Positions 8,129-16,032 of a DNA stretch of 64,000 nucleotides are shown piece by piece; the first letter of the stretch is position 1, and the number at the start of each line of letters is the position of its first letter. The notes beneath the pieces were generated by a model. That model searched no databases. It was not told the origin of the DNA and was given only the letters and a program-made list of their open reading frames with translations. Source of the stretch: Trebonia sp963773105 (GTDB taxonomy: Bacteria; Actinomycetota; Actinomycetes; Streptosporangiales; Streptosporangiaceae); NCBI GenBank assembly GCA_963773105.1, contig CAVZAA010000005.1, forward strand, positions 248,001-312,000, given 5' to 3'. The translations under genes and the position numbers were made by a program.

Positions 8129-8296
8129 TCACCGTGACGCGCCCGAGTGGTCGGACGGCCCACTGGTATCTGACGGCTCGTCGGGGAATTCGCCGGGGTC
8201 GCCGTCCCCCTCGATCAGCGCGCCGATCACGCGCACCAGCGCGATGGCGAGCGCGAAAAATATCAACAGGATGGCTATGAGAGTCGCGTCGCTCAT
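8129..8296 (-). CDS. Small membrane protein between kdpF and kdpA
   Basis: A 55-aa protein from ATG 8296 to TGA 8129. It has one N-terminal membrane helix (LIAILLIFFALAIALVRVIG) and an acidic, Pro/Ser/Asp-rich tail (EGDGDPGEFPDEPSD). Small proteins of this kind are found beside kdpF in actinobacterial kdp operons. It starts 10 bases after the kdpF stop. With kdpABC lost, its function here is doubtful. Confidence 0.6.
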   Translation of the reverse strand: MSDATLIAILLIFFALAIALVRVIGALIEGDGDPGEFPDEPSDTSGPSDHSGASR

Positions 8297-8306
8297 GACC
8301 CCTACC

Positions 8307-8396
8307 TCAGAACCATTCCGGCTTGAATATCGCGATGCCGAGGTAGGCGAAGGCGGCGACGGAGACTGCGAGAAGGATGCCCTGGACGACGGTCAT
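8307..8396 (-). CDS. kdpF: KdpF-like small subunit of the Kdp K+-ATPase
   Basis: A 29-aa single-helix peptide from ATG 8396. The helix VVQGILLAVSVAAFAYLGIA followed by FKPEWF matches the KdpF pattern (one transmembrane helix ending in a short (R/K)PE(R/W)F tail). KdpF stabilises the KdpABC complex. Here it survives alone upstream of kdp fragments, so the locus is probably non-functional. Confidence 0.75.
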   Translation of the reverse strand: MTVVQGILLAVSVAAFAYLGIAIFKPEWF

Positions 8397-8442
8397 AACC
8401 ACTCCACATCCCTGAGCGGGGGAAACGTTGCGGTTAGGGACG

Positions 8443-9225
8443 CTACGCCGGCGCCCAGAAGCCGCCGTCGACGCTAACGAACCCCAAACAGGAACGCCCC
8501 GACTCCAAGCGAGGCCCATACGCCAGGCTCCAGGTCCGCCGGAATAAGGCCTTTGCCTCGGCCTTGGCGGAGACCGGGGGCGTCGGGAGCCATGCCTCGC
8601 CCGGCTCGACCACGAAGGTGTAGTCGAGGGTGTACCACGGCTCGTTCACGTCCGGGTCCGGGGCGGGCTCGTTCTCGTGCAGCACATGGCGGGCGATCAG
8701 CGGGCCGGTGACGCCGAACTGGGCGTCGGTGTCGAGCATGGGGTCGTCGTGGCTGTAGATCTGCGAGGTGATCGTCTTGTAGCCGGGCTTGTAGACCATC
8801 GCGTGGACGTGCGCGGGCCGGAAGGGGTGCCGCTTGAGCGCGGTGAGCAGGTCACCGACCGGTCCGCTGGTCGGTATCGGATAACCCGACGGCCGGACGC
8901 TGCGGAAGGCGAACACGCCCGTTGTCGTCGGTGAAGAACTTGCCGCGCAGGTTCCACTCGGCCTGATCGGGGTCCTGGTTCTCGTACAGCCCGACCGGCG
9001 AGGCGTGCCAGACGTCGATCTCGGCCCCGGCGACCGGGCTCGCCGTCGGTGTCCAGCGACCGTGCCGGTGAAGAACAGCGGCGGTCCCTCGGTGGGCGAG
9101 CGGACGATCGAGTCGCCGTTGCTCATCACCGGGCTGCCCTGGCGCCAGAACGGGCCGAGCAGGTTGGCCGAGGTCGGCTTCTCCTCGGTGCCGTTGTTCA
9201 TCAGGATCACGAAGGATTTATGCAC
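8443..9225 (-). pseudogene. Intradiol ring-cleavage dioxygenase, N-terminally truncated and frameshifted
   Basis: The product resembles catechol/hydroxyquinol 1,2-dioxygenases. TEEKPTSANLLGPFW and GPPLFFTGTV read in the first frame. The next part (VAGAEIDVWHASPVGLYEN, then AEWNLRGKFFTDDNG) lies in another frame, and GVFAFRSVRPSGYPIP through the C-terminus returns to the first. Shifts are near 9045 and 8925. The iron ligands of the family are all recognisable: Tyr in GLYEN, Tyr in SGYPIP, both His in RPAHVHAMV. The helical N-terminal domain (about 90 residues) that normally precedes LLGPF is missing; the frame begins at GTG 9225 next to an inverted repeat. The internal shifts may be sequencing errors, but the 5' truncation looks real. 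Confidence 0.7.
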
Positions 9226-9269
9226 CTATACGATGATTATCCTTCGCCAGGATGAAAGGCTTCGTGATC
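9205..9269. repeat. Nested inverted repeats at the truncated dioxygenase 5' end
   Basis: GATCACGAAG (9205-9214) pairs with CTTCGTGATC (9260-9269), and CGAAGGAT (9210-9217) pairs with ATCCTTCG (9239-9246). The two hairpins are alternatives sharing their left arm. The stretch is AT-rich for this genome and lies where the dioxygenase loses its N-terminal domain, so it may mark a rearrangement point or be a regulatory hairpin. Confidence 0.5.
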
Positions 9270-9341
9270 ATGGCGGCGAGCCGGGCCGTCCGCTGTGATC
9301 TGGCGTCTCGCGCGCACGTTGGGCATCGCGGGCATCCGCAG

Positions 9342-9743
9342 TTACGGGGCGAGGAGTCCGGCCGGGAGCACGGAGGCGAGAACCTCGCGGTGGGTCGGCG
9401 CCGCCTCGGCGTGGCGGTCGCGGCCGGACGGGGTGAGGGTGACGTAGATGCCGCGCCGGTCCTCGCCGCACAGGCAGCGCTCGACCAGCCCGTCCCGCTC
9501 CAGCCGGTCGATCAGGCGGGACAGCGCGCTCTGGCTCAGGTGGACCGCCTCGGCCAGTTCCTGGGCGCGGAAGTCGCGCCTGCCGCTCTCCGCCAGCCGG
9601 TCGAGAACCTCGAACTCGCTCACGCCGAGGCCGTGCCGCTTGCCCATCTCGCGCTCGAGGGCGGCGCAGGCCGCCGCGTGGCTGGCCGCGATGGCCCGCC
9701 AGGCGGTCACCACCGGCTCCACGCCCGGTTCGGTCTCGCTCAC
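9342..9743 (-). CDS. MarR-family transcriptional regulator
   Basis: A 133-aa winged-helix protein starting at GTG 9743. The recognition helix region reads AQELAEAVHLSQSALSRLIDRLERDGLVER, and the wing carries the family DRRG motif (CGEDRRGIYVTLTPSGR). It is divergently transcribed from an MFS exporter gene starting at 9819, and the 75-base gap contains palindromes likely to be its operators. It probably represses the exporter and itself, with a phenolic or similar ligand relieving repression (family knowledge plus inference). Confidence 0.9.
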   Translation of the reverse strand: MSETEPGVEPVVTAWRAIAASHAAACAALEREMGKRHGLGVSEFEVLDRLAESGRRDFRAQELAEAVHLSQSALSRLIDRLERDGLVERCLCGEDRRGIYVTLTPSGRDRHAEAAPTHREVLASVLPAGLLAP

Positions 9744-9769
9744 AAGCGCAGTTTAACGCTCCGCCAGCT

Positions 9770-9806
9770 TAGTTGCAACTACATTAATTGCAGTTGCATC
9801 TAATGT
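9770..9806. promoter_or_regulatory. Probable MarR operators between marR and MFS gene
   Basis: TAGTTGCAACTA (9770-9781) is a perfect 12-bp palindrome. It overlaps a second, looser repeat in which ACATTA (9781-9786) pairs with TAATGT (9801-9806), and this encloses another TTGCAGTTGCA core. Size, dyad form and position between the divergent genes fit a double MarR operator. Confidence 0.65.
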
Positions 9807-9818
9807 ACGCGCAAGCAT

Positions 9819-11393
9819 ATGGTTGGACACATGGAGACATCAAGCCACGCTCAAACTGTGGATACCCAGCACTGGAACCCTGCCCTGTGGGCGATCCTGA
9901 TCGTGCTGTGCGGAGCGCTGTTCCTCGACGGGCTCGACGTTTCAATGGTCGGCGTCGCGCTGCCCGACATCCGCACCGCCCTCGGGCTGTCCACGTCGTC
10001 GCTGCAGTGGGTGGTCAGCGGTTACGTGCTCGGCTACGGCGGCCTGCTGCTACTGGGCGGACGGGCGGCGGACCTGCTCGGCCGCCGCCGCGTGTTCCTC
10101 GCCGCGCTGGCCGTGTTCGCGGTCGCGTCGCTGTTCGGCGGGCTCGTCAGCAGCCCCGAGCTGCTGATCGGGGCCCGCTTCATCAAGGGCATCGCGGCCG
10201 CCTTCACCGCCCCGGCGGGGCTCTCGCTGCTCACCACCACCTTCCACGAGGGCCCGATGCGCAACCGGGCCATCAGCATCTACTCCGCGTTCGGCGCCAG
10301 CGGGTTCTCACTCGGCCTGGTCCTGTCCGGCCTGCTCACCGAGGTGAGCTGGCGGCTGACGCTGCTGGTGCCCGCGCCGGTGGCGCTGCTCACCCTGATC
10401 GCGGCGATCCGGTTCATCCCGCGCACCTCCGACGACGGCGAGCGCGCCAACCGAAGCAACCGCAAGTTCGACATCCCCGGCGCGATCACCGTCACCGGGG
10501 CGATGCTGCTGCTGGTCTACACCGTCGTCTCCGCCCAGCAGGCCGGGTGGGGATCGGTCAGGACGATCGGCTCATTCGCGGCCGTGGTCGTGGCGCTGGC
10601 CGGGTTCGTGGTCATCGAGCGGCACAGCGCGGACCCGCTCGTCCCCCTCGGCATCTTCCGCTCCGGGGCGCTGACCAGGGCGAACATCGGCGCCATGACC
10701 CTGTTCGGTTCGTACGTCTCGTTCCAGTTCCTCGTCACCCAGTATCTGCAGAGCCTGGCAGGCTGGACCGCGCTGTCCACCGCGCTCGCCTTCCTGCCGG
10801 CTGGGGTGGTGGTGGCGATCCTGTCGACTCGGATGAGCGCGATCATCGGCCGGTTCGGTCCCGCCCGGGTCACCGTGCTCGCGTTCGTCAGCCTGGTCGC
10901 GGGTTACGTGGTGTTCCTCCGGGTCGGCGTCAGCCCCGACTACCCGTCGGTCATCCTGCCCGCCGTGGTGCTCATCGGGGTTGCCTTCGGACTTGGCTTC
11001 TCCGCTCTCAGCCTGGCCGCGACGGCGGGCATCCCGGACGACGAGCAGGGCCTCGCGGCCAGCCTGTTCCAGACGTCGTTCCAGGTCGGCGGGGCCATAG
11101 TGCTCGCCATCGTAACCGCTGTGGTGGACGCGGGCGGCGCCAGCCAGATCACGACCGCGCAGGCCACCCTGGGCGCCTACCGGCCGGCCCTGGCCGTCAT
11201 CACCGCGATCTCGGCCATTGGCGCGCTGACGGCGCTGAGCGGACTGCGACCGGCCCGGCGAAGGGCCGTCATCGAGGAGACCGTGACGGTCCGGGCGTCC
11301 GCTCCGACCCCGGACCGAGTGGCCGTCCCGGCCACGCGGGCGGCCCTCGCGGCCGACGCCGAGGCGGACTGCGGCGATCCGATGAGCGCATGA
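9819..11393 (+). CDS. MFS drug exporter, DHA2 (14-TM) family
   Basis: A 524-aa membrane protein of the EmrB/QacA class, a proton-driven multidrug exporter. Helix 1 carries LFLDGLDVSMVGVALPDI (motif D1-like), and the loop 2-3 motif reads GGRAADLLGRRRVF. Fourteen hydrophobic segments are visible. The soluble tail of about 50 residues is rich in Ala/Arg. Start at ATG 9819; ATG 9831 is an alternative, and neither has a strong ribosome site. It is divergent from the marR gene, which likely controls it. Confidence 0.9.
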   Translation: MVGHMETSSHAQTVDTQHWNPALWAILIVLCGALFLDGLDVSMVGVALPDIRTALGLSTSSLQWVVSGYVLGYGGLLLLGGRAADLLGRRRVFLAALAVFAVASLFGGLVSSPELLIGARFIKGIAAAFTAPAGLSLLTTTFHEGPMRNRAISIYSAFGASGFSLGLVLSGLLTEVSWRLTLLVPAPVALLTLIAAIRFIPRTSDDGERANRSNRKFDIPGAITVTGAMLLLVYTVVSAQQAGWGSVRTIGSFAAVVVALAGFVVIERHSADPLVPLGIFRSGALTRANIGAMTLFGSYVSFQFLVTQYLQSLAGWTALSTALAFLPAGVVVAILSTRMSAIIGRFGPARVTVLAFVSLVAGYVVFLRVGVSPDYPSVILPAVVLIGVAFGLGFSALSLAATAGIPDDEQGLAASLFQTSFQVGGAIVLAIVTAVVDAGGASQITTAQATLGAYRPALAVITAISAIGALTALSGLRPARRRAVIEETVTVRASAPTPDRVAVPATRAALAADAEADCGDPMSA

Positions 11394-11402
11394 AAGATCA
11401 AA

Positions 11403-11426
11403 CCCGTTCGCTCGAACGGACCGTGG
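11403..11426. repeat. GGTCCGTTCG-type palindromic repeat, copy a
   Basis: CCCGTTCGCTCGAACGGACC followed by GTGG, containing the dyad CGTTCG/CGAACG. It shares the core CGAACGGACCGTGG with the copy at 42735-42783. It lies just after the MFS gene and before the LLM oxidoreductase. Confidence 0.6.
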
Positions 11427-11463
11427 CTTACTCTCTCGGCCAGCCGCACGTAGCGTGGGAAGC

Positions 11464-12348
11464 ATGCGAATAAGGATCGGCCTGTCGCTGGGGGCGGCCG
11501 GTGCTCCGGACCAGTTCGAGGCATCGGTCGCCCTGCTCGAGGCCGCTGGCGTCGACTCACTGTGGCTGCCCGAGACGGTCTACGGGCCCGCCATGGACCC
11601 GTTCACGGGGATGACGTTCGCGCTCGCCAAGACCACGCACCTCAAGGTCGGCAGCGGGATCTCGGTACTGCCGGGGCGTCATCCGGTGCTGGTCGCGAAG
11701 CAGCTCGCCTCGCTCGCGGGGCTGACGCCGGGCCGGGTGCTGCCGGTCTTCGGCCTGCAGTCGGCCGTCCCGGGCGAGCGCGCGCTGTTCCCGGTGCCGC
11801 CCGGGCAGCGCGGCGCGGTGTTCGACGAGGCGCTGGAACTGCTGCGGCTGATGCTGACGACCGACCTGGTGTCCTTCCACGGCTCCTTCTTCACCGTGGA
11901 GGACGCCTCGGTCGGCCCGCTGCCGGTCAAGCCGCTGGACATCTGGCTGGCCGGGTCGGCGCCGGCCGGGCTGCGCCGGGTGGGACGGCTCGGCGACGGC
12001 TGGCTCGGCTCGCTGCTCACCCCGGCGGAGGCGGGTGCGGCCGTCGCCGCCATCAACACCGCGGCGGACGAGGCGGGACGCGAGGTGGACCAGGACCATT
12101 TCGGGATAAGCCTGGCGATCGCGTTCGGCGGCCTGCCCGACGCGCTCGCCGCCTCGATCCGGCGTCGCCGGCCCGACGCCGACCCGGCGACGCTGGTCGC
12201 GAACGGCTGGGCGGGCGCGCGGGACCTGATCTCGTCGTTCGTCGACGCCGGGCTCAGCAAGTTCGTCGTCCGCCCGGCGGCGCCACCGGAGTCGTTCGAG
12301 GACTTCGTCGTCGGCTTCGCCCGCGAGCTAATGCCCCGGCAGACCTGA
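11464..12348 (+). CDS. LLM-class (F420-dependent type) oxidoreductase
   Basis: A 294-aa TIM-barrel protein of the luciferase-like monooxygenase family; actinobacterial members mostly use coenzyme F420. The visible family text includes IGLSLGAAGAPDQFEASVALLEAAGVDSLWLPE, LKVGSGISVLPGRHPVLVAKQLASL and PLDIWLAGSAPAGLRRVGRLGDGWL. I start at ATG 11464 rather than GTG 11455, because the GGGA in the latter serves as its ribosome site. It converges on the aldolase gene with a 5-base gap. Substrate unknown. Confidence 0.88.
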   Translation: MRIRIGLSLGAAGAPDQFEASVALLEAAGVDSLWLPETVYGPAMDPFTGMTFALAKTTHLKVGSGISVLPGRHPVLVAKQLASLAGLTPGRVLPVFGLQSAVPGERALFPVPPGQRGAVFDEALELLRLMLTTDLVSFHGSFFTVEDASVGPLPVKPLDIWLAGSAPAGLRRVGRLGDGWLGSLLTPAEAGAAVAAINTAADEAGREVDQDHFGISLAIAFGGLPDALAASIRRRRPDADPATLVANGWAGARDLISSFVDAGLSKFVVRPAAPPESFEDFVVGFARELMPRQT

Positions 12349-12353
12349 GGACG

Positions 12354-13247
12354 TCACTTCTTGTCGACTGAGGCCCGGTAGATCTGCGCGATCGAGGCGT
12401 CAAGGGTCGCGTTGAACTGCTCGTCGGTCTGGCCGTCGGTGAGCCCTTCGAGCAGCGCCCGGGAGAAGCTGGCGATCATGGCGTGGTCCCGCGCCAGCAG
12501 GGTGCAGGCCTCGTCGCGACTGTAGCCGCCGGACAGGGCGAGCACTCGCACCACCCGCGGATCCGACGCCAGGTCGGCGTACAGGCCGGGCACGGTCGGG
12601 ATGGTGAGCTTGAGCATGATCAGCGCCTCGGCCGGCAGCGCCTCGACCCGCTTGTGCAGGGCATCCCTAAGCAGGGCCTCCGCCTGCTCCTTGTGCGGGC
12701 TGGCGATGCTGACCTCGGGCTCGAGGATCGGCACGAGGCCCGCCGCGCGGATCCGGTCGGCGTAGGCGAACTGCTGCTCGACGATCGCCGAGATCCCCGT
12801 CTGGCTGGCGTCCTTGATGACCGACCGCATCTTGGTGCCGAAGATCCCGTGCTGGTTCGCCCGCTCAAGCAGCTCATCGAGGGTGTCGATGGGCTTCATG
12901 AGCTGCACGCCGTCTTCCTCGCCGACCAGCCCCAAGTCCACTTTCAGGACAGGAACGACGTTCTTCCGCTCCCACAAGTACTGGGCCGTCGGCACGCCGT
13001 CAACGTCTCGCTCCATGGTCTGCTGGAAGAGGATCGCCGCGAGTATCCGGGTTCCGTTAAACGCCGGGCTGCTCATGACGCGGGTGCGCATGGCGTGGAC
13101 CAGGTCGAACATCTCGGCATCGGAGTGGTAACGGTCCCGGTCGATACCGTAATGCGCCAGCGCCCCCGGCGTGCTGCCGCCGCTCTGGTCCAGGGCGGCG
13201 AAGAAGCCCGGCGCGGTCCTGACCTTCTCCAGCTGATCTGCGTTCAT
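12354..13247 (-). CDS. Class I fructose-bisphosphate aldolase
   Basis: A 297-aa enzyme that cleaves fructose 1,6-bisphosphate to dihydroxyacetone phosphate and glyceraldehyde 3-phosphate through a Schiff base. The family text is clear: FFAALDQSGGSTPGAL near the N-terminus, GVQLMKPIDTLDELLERA, GLVPILEPEVSI, the lysine strand EALIMLKLTIPTVPG, and VLALSGGYSRDEA. Length matches the short bacterial class I enzymes. It is the downstream neighbour of the phosphopantetheinyl transferase gene, 9 bases apart on the same strand. Confidence 0.93.
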   Translation of the reverse strand: MNADQLEKVRTAPGFFAALDQSGGSTPGALAHYGIDRDRYHSDAEMFDLVHAMRTRVMSSPAFNGTRILAAILFQQTMERDVDGVPTAQYLWERKNVVPVLKVDLGLVGEEDGVQLMKPIDTLDELLERANQHGIFGTKMRSVIKDASQTGISAIVEQQFAYADRIRAAGLVPILEPEVSIASPHKEQAEALLRDALHKRVEALPAEALIMLKLTIPTVPGLYADLASDPRVVRVLALSGGYSRDEACTLLARDHAMIASFSRALLEGLTDGQTDEQFNATLDASIAQIYRASVDKK

Positions 13248-13256
13248 GCTGCCACT

Positions 13257-13913
13257 CTAGGCCAGCACCGTGATCGCGGTAAGGACCATCCCGTCGCAGG
13301 CCAGCCAGCGGCCGCTGAAGCCGGCCAGCGGCACGCCGCTGCGCTCGGGCGCCGCCACCAGCAGGCGCGCCTCGAAGGTGCCGTCGGCCGCGTTTATGGT
13401 GATATCCGCGTCGGCGAAGCCGAGCCAGCGGTGCACCAGTGGGAACCACGCCTTGTAGACGGATTCCTTGGCGCTGAAAAGCAGCCGGTCCCAGCAGGTG
13501 CCCGGCGCCTCGGCGGCCAGGTCGCGCAGCCGGGCACGCTCGGCAGGCAGCGCCACCAGCTCCAGCACCTCACCGGGGAGCAACTGGTCGGGCTCGGCGT
13601 CGAGGCCGATCGTCCTTACTTTGCGTGTCTGCGCAACGGCGGCGGCGCGGTATCCGGCGCAGTGCGTGATGCTGCCGACGATGCCGGACGGCCACTGCGG
13701 CGCGCCCGCCTGGCCGGGCAGGATGGGCGCGGGCGCCAGGCCGAGCGCGCCCAGGGCGCTGCGCGCGCAGTCCCGGCCGGTGGCGAACTCGCTACGGCGA
13801 GCTGGCACCGCCCGCGCGAGCAGCGCCTCCTCGGCCGGGAAGAGCCCGGCGCCGGGCGGGTCGCCGAACGCCTCGGCGCTCGCGACCACCGCGGGCAGGA
13901 TCTCGCTGATCAC
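13257..13913 (-). CDS. 4'-phosphopantetheinyl transferase, Sfp/EntD type
   Basis: A 218-aa enzyme that transfers the phosphopantetheine arm of CoA to carrier proteins of polyketide, peptide or fatty-acid synthases. The magnesium and CoA motifs are visible: GSITHCAGYRAAAVA, IGLDAEP and FSAKESVYKAW. The EntD-like N-terminus (PAEEALLARAVPARRSEFATGRDCAR) fits the siderophore-type subgroup. I chose GTG 13913 (VISEILP) with AGGAG 5 bases upstream over a longer frame to 13979 that would overlap the divergent GDPD gene. No carrier protein gene is visible nearby. Confidence 0.9.
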   Translation of the reverse strand: MISEILPAVVASAEAFGDPPGAGLFPAEEALLARAVPARRSEFATGRDCARSALGALGLAPAPILPGQAGAPQWPSGIVGSITHCAGYRAAAVAQTRKVRTIGLDAEPDQLLPGEVLELVALPAERARLRDLAAEAPGTCWDRLLFSAKESVYKAWFPLVHRWLGFADADITINAADGTFEARLLVAAPERSGVPLAGFSGRWLACDGMVLTAITVLA

Positions 13914-13996
13914 CTGTGCTCCTCGCCGTCGGGACCCCGCCCAAAATACCCGCCCAGGTGAGCGCCGCCTGAACCACATTGGAAATACTGCGGGGC

Positions 13997-14704
13997 ATGA
14001 GCAGAGTGATGGTGGCCGCGCACCGCGGGGTCGCCGCCGGAGCGGCGGAAAACACGATCGAGGCGTTCACCAACGCGATCGACATCGGCGCGGACATGAT
14101 CGAGTTCGACGTGCGGATGACCCGCGACGGCGAGCTGATCGCGTTCCACGACGCCCGCGTCAACGGGATCGCGGTGGGCGCCCTCACCCGCGACGACATC
14201 GAGTCCGCGGCCGGCGTGCGCCCGCCCCTGCTGACCGAGGTGCTGCGCACCTGTGCGGGCCGCATCAAACTGGACGTCGAGCTCAAGGAGGACGGTTACG
14301 TGCCTGCCGTGATGACCGAGCTCAAGGCCATCACCGATCCGGCCGAGTTCATCGTGACGTCCTTCCTGCCCTCGGCCGTGGGTGCCGCGAAAATCGCGTT
14401 CCCTGAGGTCAAGACCGGTCTGCTGATAGGCGGCAGCGCGCGCTGGGCGGGCCTGCCGACCCGGCTGCGGGAGCTCTACCCGGTCGGTGTGGCGAGGAGC
14501 GTGCGCGCCGACTACCTGGCGCCGCACTACTCCCTCGCTCAGTACGGCACCGTCGGCCGGGCCGCGGCGGCCGGCCTGCCGTGCCTGCTGTGGACGGTGA
14601 ACGCCGAGAGCGACATCCGCGCGTTCGCGGCCGACCCCCGGGTGGCCGTCATCATCACCGATCACGCGGAGCGGGCACTGGCCATCGTCGCCAGCGTCGC
14701 CTGA
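13997..14704 (+). CDS. Glycerophosphodiester phosphodiesterase
   Basis: A 235-aa GDPD-family TIM barrel that hydrolyses glycerophosphodiesters to glycerol 3-phosphate and an alcohol. The catalytic signatures are AHRG at the N-terminus, ENTIEAF, IEFDVRMTRDGELIAFHD, and later KLDVELK. No signal peptide is present, so the enzyme is cytoplasmic. I start at ATG 13997 (MSRVMVAAHRG); a TTG at 13979 would add six residues. It is divergent from the PPTase gene. Confidence 0.92.
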   Translation: MSRVMVAAHRGVAAGAAENTIEAFTNAIDIGADMIEFDVRMTRDGELIAFHDARVNGIAVGALTRDDIESAAGVRPPLLTEVLRTCAGRIKLDVELKEDGYVPAVMTELKAITDPAEFIVTSFLPSAVGAAKIAFPEVKTGLLIGGSARWAGLPTRLRELYPVGVARSVRADYLAPHYSLAQYGTVGRAAAAGLPCLLWTVNAESDIRAFAADPRVAVIITDHAERALAIVASVA

Positions 14705-14772
14705 GGTACCCGGAGGGTGGGGCGAGGTGGCGGCGCTGCTGACCGGCCACCTAGCCCCTACCGCCGGATCGC

Positions 14773-15300
14773 CTAAGCCCGGGTGAAGACCGCGTGGATG
14801 GTGATGGTGTTGTCCAGGGACATCATGCCGAGCTGGTTGAATGACATGCCGTAGTCGCCCCGGTTGACGGGCAGCTCGGCGTCCAGCGAGATCTGGTCGG
14901 TGCCGTGCGCGGCGACCGTGCCGGTGACGGTGACCGGCCTGGTCTGGTCGCGGACGGTCAGCGTCCCGGAGATGACGGCGCGCTCGCCCGACAGCGTGAC
15001 CGAGCTGGCGCTGAACGAGATGTCGGGGTACTTCGCGGCGTCGAAGAAGTCGGGCGAGCGAAGGTGGTCGTCGCGCTTCTTGATGCCGGTGCCGACGGAC
15101 GCGGCCGCCACCGTGATCGTGCCGGTCACCTCGCCCTCGGAGATGACCGCCGCCCCGGTCACCTGGCTGAAGGCGCCCTTGACCTTGACCAGGCCCCACA
15201 TGCTCTTGCTGGCGAGCTTGACCGACGACGCGGCCCCGTCCAGGGTCCAGGCCCCGGCGAGCTTCCCGTCGGCCAGCAACGTCTCTATCTCTGATGCCAT
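14773..15300 (-). CDS. YceI-family protein
   Basis: A 175-aa protein of the YceI lipocalin-like fold, members of which bind isoprenoid-type lipids. The sequence has the typical opening AGAWTLDGAASSVKLASKSMWGLVKVKGAF, the middle GTGIKKRDDHLRSPDFFDAAKYPDISF and the late strand GTLTVRDQTRPVTVTGTV. There is no signal peptide, unlike the periplasmic E. coli protein. It is divergent from a MarR gene across a 100-base AT-rich gap, a common actinobacterial pairing. Confidence 0.92.
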   Translation of the reverse strand: MASEIETLLADGKLAGAWTLDGAASSVKLASKSMWGLVKVKGAFSQVTGAAVISEGEVTGTITVAAASVGTGIKKRDDHLRSPDFFDAAKYPDISFSASSVTLSGERAVISGTLTVRDQTRPVTVTGTVAAHGTDQISLDAELPVNRGDYGMSFNQLGMMSLDNTITIHAVFTRA

Positions 15301-15401
15301 GTCGTGCTCCTGCTCCAGGAAGTTTATTTTGTTAGTGAGAAAAAATAGTTTTGATAACGGAACAATATATAGTGTGGGCAGGCCAGGTCAAGGAGTGCAG
15401 C
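15301..15401. promoter_or_regulatory. AT-rich divergent promoter region, yceI/marR
   Basis: The 100-base gap contains a very AT-rich core (about 15320-15373, with AAAAAATAGTTTTGATAA and ATATATAG) in a genome of roughly 70 percent GC. Two divergent promoters and a MarR site are likely here, but I find no perfect palindrome. AGGAG at 15391-15395 is the ribosome site of the MarR gene. Confidence 0.5.
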
Positions 15402-15878
15402 GTGAACGACGAAGCAGGCGGCAGGGAGCACTCGGCGCTGTGCCTGCGGCTCATGCAGTTGTTCCCGCGGGTGTCGCGGGGCATGCGGCGCTGGCAGGAC
15501 CGGGTCGCGCCGAGCTCGGGCAGCCCGCTCGGACCCAGGCACGTGGCGGCGCTGCAGCAGCTTCGCGGCGGGCCGGTCACCGTCGGCGAGCTGGCCTCGC
15601 TCCTCGGCCTGACGCTGCCGACCGTCAGCGGCGTGCTGGCCGATCTCGACCGGGCGGGCTTCATCGACCGGCAGCCAGACCCGGCCGACCGCCGCCGGAC
15701 GCTGGTCCAGATCCAGCCGACCCAGGACGGCGTGGTGGAGCGGTGGCTGGACGGCGCCGCCAGCCCGCTGGCTCGGGTACTCGACAAGCTGGATCCCAGC
15801 GAGCGGGCCGCCTTCCTCAAGGCGATGAACATGCTCGAGGCCGAGCTCACCGCCAACGACGCCCCTCCCTGCGGCTAG
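15402..15878 (+). CDS. MarR-family transcriptional regulator
   Basis: A 158-aa winged-helix regulator. The DNA-binding part reads VTVGELASLLGLTLPTVSGVLADLDRAGFIDR, followed by the wing DPADRRRTLVQI. GTG 15402 has AGGAG six bases upstream and is preferred over the ATA/ATC-rich extension to 15351. It is divergent from yceI and probably regulates it. A truncated SRPBCC gene begins 37 bases after its stop. Confidence 0.9.
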   Translation: MNDEAGGREHSALCLRLMQLFPRVSRGMRRWQDRVAPSSGSPLGPRHVAALQQLRGGPVTVGELASLLGLTLPTVSGVLADLDRAGFIDRQPDPADRRRTLVQIQPTQDGVVERWLDGAASPLARVLDKLDPSERAAFLKAMNMLEAELTANDAPPCG

Positions 15879-15914
15879 CGGGATGAAGGGCGGAGGCCGG
15901 GAGGTTGCACGAGC

Positions 15915-16032
15915 GTGCTGCATGGATCATTCACGGTCGCCCGGGACGTCAACGCCGCACCCGGCCGGGTCTGGGATGCCTACACGAACGCGGATCTGCG
16001 GTCGGCGTGGCGGCGGCTGCCGGGCCCGCTAG
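15915..16032 (+). pseudogene. Truncated SRPBCC/AHSA1-type protein (N-terminal 38 residues only)
   Basis: From GTG 15915 the frame reads LHGSFTVARDVNAAPGRVWD, then AYTNADLRSAWRRLPGP, the standard first strand and helix of a START-like SRPBCC protein (xxFTVxRxxxAxPxxVWdAxTdPxxxxxW). Homology stops at about 16032, exactly where the convergent DUF1707 gene ends; the frame then runs on antisense to that gene until 16184. The remaining 100 or so residues of the domain are missing, so this is a deletion remnant. Confidence 0.65.
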
